From: Acidimicrobiaceae bacterium
Lineage (GTDB): Bacteria > Actinomycetota > Acidimicrobiia > Acidimicrobiales > Ilumatobacteraceae
DNA length: 8,999 nt
Assembly: GCA_947486675.1 (NCBI GenBank)
Contig: CANKUF010000019.1
Location: 1-8,999 of the forward strand
Reading direction: 5' to 3'
Positions 1-6,150 of the stretch are shown here, piece after piece. The notes under the pieces are model-generated. The model worked only from the letters and a program-made list of their open reading frames with translations, was not told the origin of the DNA and did not search any database. Each line of letters opens with the position of its first letter. Position 1 is the stretch's first letter. The position numbers and the translations under genes are program-made.

Positions 1-1
1 C

Positions 2-838
2 CACCGCTTGTTCAACCAGGGTTACATTCAGGCATACGCCTACCGCGACGAACGTGGGCAAACCGTTCCTGCAAACGAAGTTGAAGAATCAAACGGCACG
101 TACACCTGGCAGGGCGAAAAAGTCATTCGCGAATACGGAAAAATGGGCAAGAGCCTGAAGAACATCGTTACGCCAGACGAAATGTATGACGAGTTTGGCG
201 CAGACACATTCCGCTTGTACGAAATGAGCACGGGCCCGTTGGATGCATCACGCCCATGGAACACACGCGACGTTGTTGGCATGCAGCGTTTCTTGCAGCG
301 CTCATGGCGCAACTTGGTAGACGAAGACACTGGTGCGCTGCACGTAAGCGACGCCGAAGCTCCGCTGCAATTGAAGCGTGACTTGCACAAGGCAATTCAT
401 GGCGTTGGTATCGACATGCAGAACTTGCGCTTCAATACGGCCATTTCAAAACTGATCGAATTGAACAACGCACTCACCATCTACGTAAACGAGCACGGCT
501 CTACCCCACGCGAAGTTGCTGTGCCACTTGTGCAAATGCTTTCGCCACTATGCCCGCACATGGCTGAAGAGTTGTGGTCGATGCTTGGTCAAACCACCGA
601 GCTCACCTTTATGCCGTTCCCTGTTGCCGACCCAGCGCTTCTCGTAAGCGACACCATTGAAATTCCAATTCAGGTAAACGGCAAAGTGCGTTCGAAGTTG
701 TCTGTGCTTCCAACTGTTACCGATGACGAACTGCGCACGCTCGCCCTTGCAGACGAAAAAGTCATTGCGTTGCTGAATGGCGCAGAACCGGCCAAAGTGG
801 TCATAGTTCCAAAACGCCTCGTCAACGTAGTTCTATAA
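2..838 (+). CDS. leuS: Leucyl-tRNA synthetase, C-terminal part (5' end outside window)
   Basis: Class I aminoacyl-tRNA synthetase that charges tRNA-Leu in the cytoplasm. About 278 C-terminal residues are visible, roughly a third of a normal LeuRS. The frame is open to the left edge and begins H-R-L-F-N-Q-G, a typical LeuRS stretch before the catalytic loop, so the TTG at position 8 is not the true start. The KMSKS-type signature reads KMGKS (bases 140-154), followed by LKN; this variant is, from memory, usual in actinobacterial LeuRS. Next come the helical anticodon-binding domain (about residues 100-200, with FNTAISKLIELNNAL and LSPLCPHMAEELW) and the small C-terminal domain with IQVNGKVRSKL, typical of bacterial LeuRS. 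The TAA stop overlaps the stop of the convergent oxidoreductase gene by a few bases. Identity is essentially certain; only the 5' extent is unknown. Confidence 0.97.
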   Translation, partial: HRLFNQGYIQAYAYRDERGQTVPANEVEESNGTYTWQGEKVIREYGKMGKSLKNIVTPDEMYDEFGADTFRLYEMSTGPLDASRPWNTRDVVGMQRFLQRSWRNLVDEDTGALHVSDAEAPLQLKRDLHKAIHGVGIDMQNLRFNTAISKLIELNNALTIYVNEHGSTPREVAVPLVQMLSPLCPHMAEELWSMLGQTTELTFMPFPVADPALLVSDTIEIPIQVNGKVRSKLSVLPTVTDDELRTLALADEKVIALLNGAEPAKVVIVPKRLVNVVL

Positions 839-1612
839 GACCGAGCTGTCCTCAATACGGGCCGCATCTGGCGCACCACGCATCAACAAAATCAACCGGT
901 TCACGCCTTCGCTAGCCAATTGTTTGCGGGCATCGCTGTTTTCGTCCAACAACGATTCATCAAACCAATCCCATACCGACATCATGAATTCTCTGTCGCC
1001 CGCAGCATCGCGAGCAGCACGCAGAATTTCACCGCGGCGTTCGTGACTGGCGCGAATATTCACTCCATCGCAGCGCTTCCCTGCAAGTGTGGCAAGCGCA
1101 ACTGAATTCACACCAAGTATGCGCGGAATGGAATCTTGCGGAAGAGGAAACATTGCAAACTTTTCGTCGCGATTGTTTGACCACATTTCATCCAATACAT
1201 CAAGCACATGCTCAAGTCGCTTATGACGCTGCTCCATCGTTTCCGGAATGTCTGCACCAATGGCGTGTAACTCCGATGCAAACGTGCTGGTTGGCGAAGC
1301 ACCTGCACCAAGACCAAGAATTAACCTGCCACCTGAAATCTCCTGCACCGTTGCAGCAGCATTTGCAACAATCGCCGGGTCGCGTAAGCCAGCGTTCACC
1401 ACGAGTGAGCCAAGACCAATGTTGCGGGTTGCAGCGGCAAGCGCACCAAGCGTGGCGAAACATTCGGGCATTGAAGGCGCGTTCATTACTGAACCCGACA
1501 AATGATCGGCAATCCACAACGTGTTATAGCCAGCGCGGTCTGCTGCGTGAGCTGTAGACCACAATTCAGGCCATGTGCACTGGCCCTGATTGACCTGCAG
1601 GTCAATAATCAC
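833..1612 (-). CDS. Luciferase-like (LLM) family oxidoreductase, probably F420- or FMN-dependent
   Basis: A 259-residue TIM-barrel protein of the bacterial luciferase-like/F420-dependent oxidoreductase family. Family signs are the N-terminal strand and helix ending in AGYNTLWIADHL (about residues 27-38), the GLGSLVVNAGLRDPAIVA segment near the middle, and the glycine-rich ISGGRLILGLGAG motif about 20 residues later. It is somewhat short for the family (commonly about 280-350 residues), but barrel and ends look intact. The start is GTG at 1612, only 2 bases after the stop of the upstream dehydrogenase gene, so the two are almost certainly cotranscribed and translationally coupled. Its own stop overlaps the convergent leuS stop. 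The substrate cannot be told; the pairing suggests a redox step on a small organic molecule, possibly downstream of the divergent oxygenase operon. F420 rather than FMN use is inferred from the probable actinobacterial host. Confidence 0.85.
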   Translation of the reverse strand: MIIDLQVNQGQCTWPELWSTAHAADRAGYNTLWIADHLSGSVMNAPSMPECFATLGALAAATRNIGLGSLVVNAGLRDPAIVANAAATVQEISGGRLILGLGAGASPTSTFASELHAIGADIPETMEQRHKRLEHVLDVLDEMWSNNRDEKFAMFPLPQDSIPRILGVNSVALATLAGKRCDGVNIRASHERRGEILRAARDAAGDREFMMSVWDWFDESLLDENSDARKQLASEGVNRLILLMRGAPDAARIEDSSVL

Positions 1613-1614
1613 AG

Positions 1615-2373
1615 TTAGTTGCTTCTCATCGTTTCGATGTTGCCGTCAACCGGCAGCACTTGACCAGAGATGAATCGTGCGGCTTGCGAACTAAGAAACA
1701 CGCACGATGCTGCAATGTCATCGGCTTCAACAAACGTTTGCAACGAAACCTGCTTTTCATAACCCGTGCGAATTTCTTGCGGCGTCTTACCAACAGCTTG
1801 CGCTTCGCGATCAATCACACCGTCCATGCGTGGGCCACTTACCGACCCTGGGCAAATTGCATTCACCCGCACACCAAATTCACCAAGTTCCATCGCCCAC
1901 GACTTCGTGAGTCCGATAATTCCCCACTTTGCAGCAACATATGGCGAACGCAACGGGTAACCAAAAATTCCAGCGCTCGTTGAAATGTTGATCATTGACC
2001 CTTTTGACTTCATCAACATGGGTACGGCAAAGTGCGTCACGCGAAATGTTCCACCCAAGTTCACGCGCACACACTCGTCGTAGGCATCGGGGTCCATTTC
2101 ATCCACGCGCGCAGTTGGCCCAGGTACGCCAACGTTGTTCACCAAAATGTCGAGGCCACCCAAGTCGCGTTCAATTCCATTAAACATTGCTTCAACATCA
2201 GAAGTCTTCGACACATCGCAGATGTAGTTGGGCTTAGTTGAATCGTTTACGTCGCACACCACCACGTTTGCGCCCGCGTCGCGCAATGCATCGGCAATGG
2301 CCTTGCCAATTCCCGAACCTCCGCCTGTTACCAATGCACGCAAACCATCTAGACGAAAACTCAATGAAGTCAT
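1615..2373 (-). CDS. Short-chain dehydrogenase/reductase (SDR), probably NAD(H)-dependent
   Basis: A 252-residue classical SDR with Rossmann fold. Visible motifs are the cofactor loop TGGGSGIG (16-23), NNVG (79-82), N105, the active-site Y145-x-x-x-K149, and a C-terminal FISGQVLPVDG segment. Asp41 at the end of the second strand favours NAD(H) over NADP(H). The position 13 residues before the catalytic Tyr, normally Ser, reads Thr132, flanked by Ser131 and Ser133 (IST-SAG). The gene starts at an ATG without a Shine-Dalgarno sequence but with a TANNNT hexamer 6 bases upstream, suggesting a leaderless mRNA. It is first in a two-gene operon with the LLM oxidoreductase and is divergent from the HD/oxygenase/transporter operon. 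Likely role: reversible oxidation of an alcohol in the same pathway. The substrate is unknown. Confidence 0.92.
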   Translation of the reverse strand: MTSLSFRLDGLRALVTGGGSGIGKAIADALRDAGANVVVCDVNDSTKPNYICDVSKTSDVEAMFNGIERDLGGLDILVNNVGVPGPTARVDEMDPDAYDECVRVNLGGTFRVTHFAVPMLMKSKGSMINISTSAGIFGYPLRSPYVAAKWGIIGLTKSWAMELGEFGVRVNAICPGSVSGPRMDGVIDREAQAVGKTPQEIRTGYEKQVSLQTFVEADDIAASCVFLSSQAARFISGQVLPVDGNIETMRSN

Positions 2374-2375
2374 AG

Positions 2376-2401
2376 GTAAAACTTAGCCCAACACGTTTCA
2401 C
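2376..2401. promoter_or_regulatory. Imperfect inverted repeat, possible operator
   Basis: GTAAAAC (left arm) and GTTTCAC (right arm) are inverted with one mismatch across a 12-base spacer. The repeat spans the minus-strand -10 hexamer and reaches the edge of the plus-strand one. It could bind a dimeric regulator controlling both directions, but arms this short arise easily by chance, and no regulator gene is present in the window. Confidence 0.22.
2380..2385 (-). promoter_or_regulatory. Putative -10 hexamer, dehydrogenase/LLM operon
   Basis: On the minus strand the hexamer reads TAAGTT and is followed by 6 bases and the ATG at 2373. This places the expected transcription start at or next to the A of the start codon. 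With no Shine-Dalgarno sequence, a leaderless mRNA is the simplest reading, as is common in actinobacteria. Confidence 0.5.
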
Positions 2402-2407
2402 TACAGT
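2402..2407 (+). promoter_or_regulatory. Putative -10 hexamer, HD/oxygenase/transporter operon
   Basis: The hexamer reads TACAGT and is followed by TACCCC and the ATG at 2414. Spacing and lack of a ribosome-binding site match the divergent promoter, again implying leaderless transcription of the six-gene operon. Confidence 0.5.
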
Positions 2408-2413
2408 TACCCC

Positions 2414-2962
2414 ATGCCATCGCAACATATCCCTACATTCACCAAGTTCAGTGAGTCCACGAAACAAGATTGGGACAACATCACCGAGTTGTACAAAAGG
2501 ACTCAGGGAGATGTCGCTAACCAGGTGCTGGAACAGTTGCAAAAACTTGATGGCGAACTAGACGGCTACCCCGTTACAAGGCTTGAACATTCGTTGCAAA
2601 CCGCAACGCGAGCAGAACGCGATGGCCAAAGCATGGAATACGTGATGTGTGCTCTGCTGCACGACATTGGCGACAGTCTTGCTCCTGATAATCACGAGGC
2701 AGTGGCCGCGGCAATCATTAAACCGTTCGTTTCAGAAGCACATCATTGGATGGTTGCTCATCATGGAATTTTTCAGGGTTATTACTTTTGGCAACACATT
2801 GGCTTAAACCAACACGCACGCGATTCATATACCGATAACCCTCATTATGAATTAACAGCAGACTTCTGTGCAAAGTATGACCAAATATCGTTTGATCCAA
2901 CATATGAATCACACACGTTGAGTTATTACGAACCTCATTTGCGATCATTTTTCCACTGCTAG
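2414..2962 (+). CDS. HD-domain protein of the PhnZ/inositol-oxygenase-like (diiron oxygenase) type
   Basis: A 182-residue compact helical HD-superfamily protein, likely a mixed-valent diiron oxygenase rather than a phosphohydrolase. Candidate metal ligands are H59, the H83-D84 pair in ALLHDIGD, H94, H116 or H117, and D156. The H59-to-H83 interval (24) equals that between the first two histidines of PhnZ as I recall it, and the segment RLEHSLQTA resembles the PhnZ segment around its first histidine. A distinctive H-H-G-I-F-Q-G-Y-Y-F segment follows at 116-125. PhnZ residues Tyr24 and Glu27, which act in substrate and oxygen handling, align with Leu49 and Tyr52 here, so the substrate probably differs. 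It is the first gene of the six-gene operon, 9 bases before a 2-oxoglutarate oxygenase, the same class of pairing as PhnY with PhnZ. Usual annotation is HD domain-containing protein. The fold is secure; the oxygenase role is inferred. Confidence 0.8.
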   Translation: MPSQHIPTFTKFSESTKQDWDNITELYKRTQGDVANQVLEQLQKLDGELDGYPVTRLEHSLQTATRAERDGQSMEYVMCALLHDIGDSLAPDNHEAVAAAIIKPFVSEAHHWMVAHHGIFQGYYFWQHIGLNQHARDSYTDNPHYELTADFCAKYDQISFDPTYESHTLSYYEPHLRSFFHC

Positions 2963-2971
2963 AGTTGAGTT

Positions 2972-3838
2972 ATGGCAACTGCGAATACCGCGGTGTTAAC
3001 AACTCTTGACGCGAAGTTGCATTCGCTTGCCGAAATTCTTTCGGTTTTCCAGCGCGATGGTGGCGTAATCGTCCACAACATGCTGAGCGACGAAGTTCGC
3101 AACAGCCTGCGCTCCGAACTTGCCGAATCCATGCAATCCACCGACGCGGGCACGAAGTCAAGCGACAAGGGCGTTCAGGAATTCTGGGGATCCAACACCA
3201 AGCGCTTCACTCGCCTGGCGTATCGCTCGAAGACGTTCCGCGATCACCTGCTGGTTCACCCAATTCTTCGCGGCGTTGCAGACGACGATCTTGGGCCACA
3301 TTGTGCTTCGTATTGGATGAACACCGGTCAAGCCATGATCATCGGTCCTGGCGAAAAGGCACAGTGGTTGCATCGCGATGCCGACAACTGGCCGCTCGTT
3401 CTTGGACCAACCGCCAAACCCGTAACGGTGTCGTGCATGTTTGCGCTCTCCGACTTCACCGCCGAGGGTGGAGCAACACGGGTGGTGCCTGGCAGTCACA
3501 AGTGGGACGACTTCACTCGCAAGGCAACTGACTCAGAAGTCACTCAAGCAGTCATGCCCGCAGGAAGCGGCTTGATCTATTCGGGAACGGTCATCCATGG
3601 CGGTGGCGCAAACCAAACAGACAACTACTGGCGAGAAGGTCTGCACCTCTCGTATGTAGTGGGCTGGTTAACGCCCGAAGAAGCCGGTTGCGTTGGTCTT
3701 CCAGAAGACATTGCGCGCACGCTTTCCCCAACGCAACAACAACTACTTGGCTACCGCTGTTACACAGGCGATGTGAAAGCCGCACGGTTGTGGACAATCG
3801 ATTACGAAGACATACCTGTCGGAATGAAATGGGAGTAA
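2972..3838 (+). CDS. Phytanoyl-CoA dioxygenase (PhyH) family Fe(II)/2-oxoglutarate oxygenase
   Basis: A 288-residue cupin-fold oxygenase that would hydroxylate its substrate using O2 and 2-oxoglutarate, releasing succinate and CO2. The iron triad is clear: H134-x-D136 in the WLHRDAD segment and distal H209 in GTVIHGGGAN. R221, 12 residues later, is the probable 2-oxoglutarate carboxylate ligand. The conserved GGATRVVPGSHKW segment lies at 166-178. The N-terminal FQRDGGVIVHNML (26-38) is the usual PhyH opening, supporting the ATG at 2972; only a weak GAG precedes it. It sits 9 bases after the HD-protein gene and 3 bases before the Rieske gene. PhnY, which hydroxylates 2-aminoethylphosphonate, is of this family and works with an HD oxygenase, so an analogous two-step scheme is plausible. 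The substrate is not determined by the sequence. Confidence 0.92.
   Translation: MATANTAVLTTLDAKLHSLAEILSVFQRDGGVIVHNMLSDEVRNSLRSELAESMQSTDAGTKSSDKGVQEFWGSNTKRFTRLAYRSKTFRDHLLVHPILRGVADDDLGPHCASYWMNTGQAMIIGPGEKAQWLHRDADNWPLVLGPTAKPVTVSCMFALSDFTAEGGATRVVPGSHKWDDFTRKATDSEVTQAVMPAGSGLIYSGTVIHGGGANQTDNYWREGLHLSYVVGWLTPEEAGCVGLPEDIARTLSPTQQQLLGYRCYTGDVKAARLWTIDYEDIPVGMKWE
3831..3835 (+). promoter_or_regulatory. Shine-Dalgarno sequence of the Rieske oxygenase gene
   Basis: GGGAG lies 6 bases before the ATG at 3842 and inside the last codons of the PhyH-family gene. It supports that start and translational coupling of the two oxygenases. Confidence 0.75.
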
Positions 3839-3841
3839 ATC

Positions 3842-4942
3842 ATGTCAGCACCAGAAATTAGAGGGCTCCAAAAGAGCTTTACGCGAGATGAATACACGTC
3901 TCCTGAAATTTTTGCTTCAGAACTTGAAACTATTTTCAGCAAACACTGGTGCTACGTAGGCAGGGCCGACAAACTCTCCCACATTGGCGACCGCATGGTG
4001 TGCAATGTTGGAAGCGAAAGCATCTTGATCGTGCGCAACCGCGAAAGCCAACTGCGCGCTTATTTCAACGTCTGCCAACACCGCGGTTCACAACTGTGTG
4101 ATGAAAGCGGATCTGGCTATGGCGCCGCAATCACCTGCCCGTATCACTCTTGGAGTTACTCGCTTGAGGGGAAACTTGTTGGCGCAATCCACCATGAAAA
4201 AGAATCATTTGATCGCGAATGCATTTCTCTACAACAGGTTCGCGTAGACGAATGGCAAGGCGGTCTGTTTGTTTGCCTTAATAATGACGAAGTTCCATTG
4301 CTGAAGTGGCTTGAAAATATGTACAGCAAGCCACTCGACCTTGACAAGTTCGGAATGGCTGGTTTGAAGAGTGTGCGCACCACTGTGGATGAAGCTCAAG
4401 CCAACTGGAAAGTACTTGTTGAAAATTACTCAGAGTGCTTGCATTGTTCAGTAGTGCACCCTGAGTTCTGTGATCTCGTTCCAGTCTTTGCAACCGGTCG
4501 CACCGTTGATAAAGACCGAGGCGATTGGGGTGCAAACCTGGCCGATGGAGTGAACTCCATTTCGTTTAAGCAAAACCAAGGGTTAACGCTTATTCCAGGC
4601 ATGGACGACAAATCGCTCTTTGGTGCCTACGTCTACCCAAACATGTTGATCGATGTTTCACCCGACTCGGTAGCGGTGACCACGTATATCCCGCGCTCTC
4701 CCACCCACACCACAGTCATTACCGACTACCTTTTCCCCGCCGATATGGCCGCCGACTCCAGCCTGGACCTGAATGCAGTGATCGATTTCAACGATTTGGT
4801 GAACCACCAAGACATTGCCGTTTCCGAGCGGGTTCAACGTGGGACTGCCTCATCGGCCTTCAAACAGGCGTACCACACCGAAATGGAAAAGTACGCAATG
4901 CAGTTCGTCAAGCAATACCGCCAGGACACACAAACGCACTAA
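3842..4942 (+). CDS. Rieske [2Fe-2S] non-haem iron oxygenase, quaternary-amine (GbcA-like) type
   Basis: A 366-residue Rieske oxygenase alpha-type subunit. The Rieske cluster ligands are C78-x-H80 and C99-x-x-H102, with 18 residues between H80 and C99. The catalytic iron site is N195-x-x-E198-x-x-H201-x4-H206, followed by P-E, and D324 in NHQDIAVSERVQRG. Glu at the bridging position (198) instead of the Asp of classical aromatic dioxygenases, the ENYSECLHC sequence, and the C-terminal QDIAV-x3-VQRG pattern resemble glycine betaine, stachydrine, choline and carnitine monooxygenases. A demethylation or hydroxylation of a methylated amine is therefore more likely than ring hydroxylation. No beta subunit, ferredoxin or reductase is encoded nearby, so electrons must come from a partner elsewhere. 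It lies between the 2-oxoglutarate oxygenase and the amine-type transporter genes. Family is certain; substrate class is inferred. Confidence 0.93.
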   Translation: MSAPEIRGLQKSFTRDEYTSPEIFASELETIFSKHWCYVGRADKLSHIGDRMVCNVGSESILIVRNRESQLRAYFNVCQHRGSQLCDESGSGYGAAITCPYHSWSYSLEGKLVGAIHHEKESFDRECISLQQVRVDEWQGGLFVCLNNDEVPLLKWLENMYSKPLDLDKFGMAGLKSVRTTVDEAQANWKVLVENYSECLHCSVVHPEFCDLVPVFATGRTVDKDRGDWGANLADGVNSISFKQNQGLTLIPGMDDKSLFGAYVYPNMLIDVSPDSVAVTTYIPRSPTHTTVITDYLFPADMAADSSLDLNAVIDFNDLVNHQDIAVSERVQRGTASSAFKQAYHTEMEKYAMQFVKQYRQDTQTH

Positions 4943-4945
4943 GTT
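4940..4945 (+). promoter_or_regulatory. Putative internal -10 hexamer before the PotD-like gene
   Basis: TAAGTT begins at the Rieske stop codon and is followed by 6 bases and the ATG at 4952, with no Shine-Dalgarno sequence. Geometry is identical to the two hexamers in the divergent region, and the downstream AGTTACCC is shared with the HD-gene start. This suggests the binding protein also has its own leaderless transcript, which could raise its level above that of the oxygenases. Confidence 0.4.
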
Positions 4946-4951
4946 ACCCTC

Positions 4952-6148
4952 ATGGAAAGACGCGATTTTCTCAAAACGCTCTTTGCAACTACCGGGGGAA
5001 TCATTATTGGACCTTCGATACTTGCAGCGTGCGGTGGCACAACAACAACTACATCAACTGGTTTAATCATCGGTACTCCCGATCTACCAGTCACTCTTCC
5101 ACTCGTTGGAGAACCAATTGCAGATGGTCTTGCCAACGAAGGCGGCACCATTGAAATTTTGAACTGGGCCGATTACACCAACCCAGAAGTGATTGCCGAT
5201 TTCGAAAAAGCATTCGGTGTCACGGTGAAGCAAAGCATTTACGACAACGAAGATGCTGCAATTGCAAAGTTGCGCAACGGCACGCTGAAGCCAGACCTGA
5301 TTATCGGTATGACCGACACTGCACTTGCACGACTCATGGCAGCCGAATTGATTCAGCCCCTGAATCATTCATACATTCCAAATAAATCAAACTTGATTAC
5401 GGGTTTGCAAAGTCCGTATTACGACCTTGGTGCGCAGTACACCATGGCTCAGTTCATTTACGGAAACGGAATTGGCTACCGCAGAGACCGCATCGACCCA
5501 AGCGAAATTGCTTCGCAGGGAAATGACGCCATGTGGAATTCGGCTTACAGCGGCAAACTTGGAGTTACTGATTCAGCGCGTGACATCATCAGCCTTGCGC
5601 TCTTCCAAGCAGGAATCACCGACGTAAATACTGGCGATGCAGACATTCTTGCAGCGGCACAAGAAAACTTGATTCGTCTCCGCACGAACACAAGTCCGAA
5701 GGTGGACGTCTTGTCATACCAAGAAATTCCTGCCGGCAACAGAGACATCGCATACATCTGGTCGGGAGACATTTTGCTCGCGCCGTTCTATTTGCCTGAA
5801 GGCACATCAGCAGACGTTCTTGGTTTCTGGTACCCAGAAGAGACCATCACCGCGAACGACTTCCTGTGCATTCCAAAAGCATCGGCAAAACCGGTGGCTG
5901 CTCACCAATTCATTAACTACTTGCTCGACAACGATGTTGCTGCAAAGAACCAGTCTTATGTTGGTTACCAACCTGCACTCACCAACGTGAACGCAGAAGC
6001 ACTGATTAATGCAGGTGCAATTCCAGAAACACTTGTTGACGCGGTAATCGATGACGCGAAGTATCAGGCTGGAAAGCGTATTGTCAGCCTCACTCCAGAA
6101 GTTGATGCTCTCTGGAACGACGTCTGGACGACGTTCACCGCGGGCTGA
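4952..6148 (+). CDS. PotD-type ABC transporter substrate-binding lipoprotein
   Basis: A 398-residue extracytoplasmic binding protein of the spermidine/putrescine (PotD) class, which delivers its ligand to the permeases encoded just downstream. The N-terminus has a twin-arginine motif (E-R3-R4-D-F-L-K), a hydrophobic stretch and a lipobox L-A-A-C27, so it is probably exported folded by Tat and lipid-anchored. A Thr-rich linker (30-36) follows. The mature part begins with ILNWADYTNPEVIADFE (69-85), matching the first strand and pocket aromatics of PotD. Later FLCIPKASAKPVAAHQFINYLLD is the usual hinge and C-terminal lobe pattern. W270 and D273 (WSGD) fall near the PotD Trp/Asp pair that binds amine groups. 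The gene lies 9 bases after the Rieske gene and 2 bases before potB. The ligand is probably a polyamine, quaternary amine or similar cation; the context favours the oxygenase substrate over housekeeping polyamines. Confidence 0.9.
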   Translation: MERRDFLKTLFATTGGIIIGPSILAACGGTTTTTSTGLIIGTPDLPVTLPLVGEPIADGLANEGGTIEILNWADYTNPEVIADFEKAFGVTVKQSIYDNEDAAIAKLRNGTLKPDLIIGMTDTALARLMAAELIQPLNHSYIPNKSNLITGLQSPYYDLGAQYTMAQFIYGNGIGYRRDRIDPSEIASQGNDAMWNSAYSGKLGVTDSARDIISLALFQAGITDVNTGDADILAAAQENLIRLRTNTSPKVDVLSYQEIPAGNRDIAYIWSGDILLAPFYLPEGTSADVLGFWYPEETITANDFLCIPKASAKPVAAHQFINYLLDNDVAAKNQSYVGYQPALTNVNAEALINAGAIPETLVDAVIDDAKYQAGKRIVSLTPEVDALWNDVWTTFTAG

Positions 6149-6150
6149 GC

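Larger units (their letters stand above)
2374..2413. promoter_or_regulatory. Compact divergent promoter region
   Basis: Forty bases separate the ATG of the dehydrogenase gene (minus) from the ATG of the HD-protein gene (plus). Each start has a TANNNT hexamer with exactly 6 intervening bases and no purine-rich ribosome-binding site. Neither promoter has a good TTGACA-like -35 at the usual spacing. Because the -35 zone of each promoter lies over the -10 zone of the other, polymerase probably cannot occupy both at once. An imperfect inverted repeat lies within the region. The assignment is by pattern only. Confidence 0.55.

Noticed and set aside
8..10. TTG as a start codon of leuS
   Set aside because: The frame stays open to the left edge and the preceding codons fit conserved LeuRS sequence, so the gene simply enters from outside.
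40..390. 116-codon minus-strand open frame inside leuS
   Set aside because: It is a shadow of the strongly conserved leuS frame, with no motifs.
1087..1557. 156-codon plus-strand open frame over the LLM gene
   Set aside because: It is antisense to a clearly recognisable enzyme gene; the product is rich in His, Gln and Cys without family motifs, and no ribosome-binding site is evident.
3158..3499. 113-codon minus-strand open frame inside the PhyH-family gene
   Set aside because: It lies opposite the iron-binding core of that gene and its translation resembles no protein family.
3842..4942. Rieske protein as an aromatic-ring dioxygenase alpha subunit
   Set aside because: No beta subunit follows, the bridging residue is Glu, and the sequence around the catalytic iron and the C-terminus fits quaternary-amine oxygenases better.
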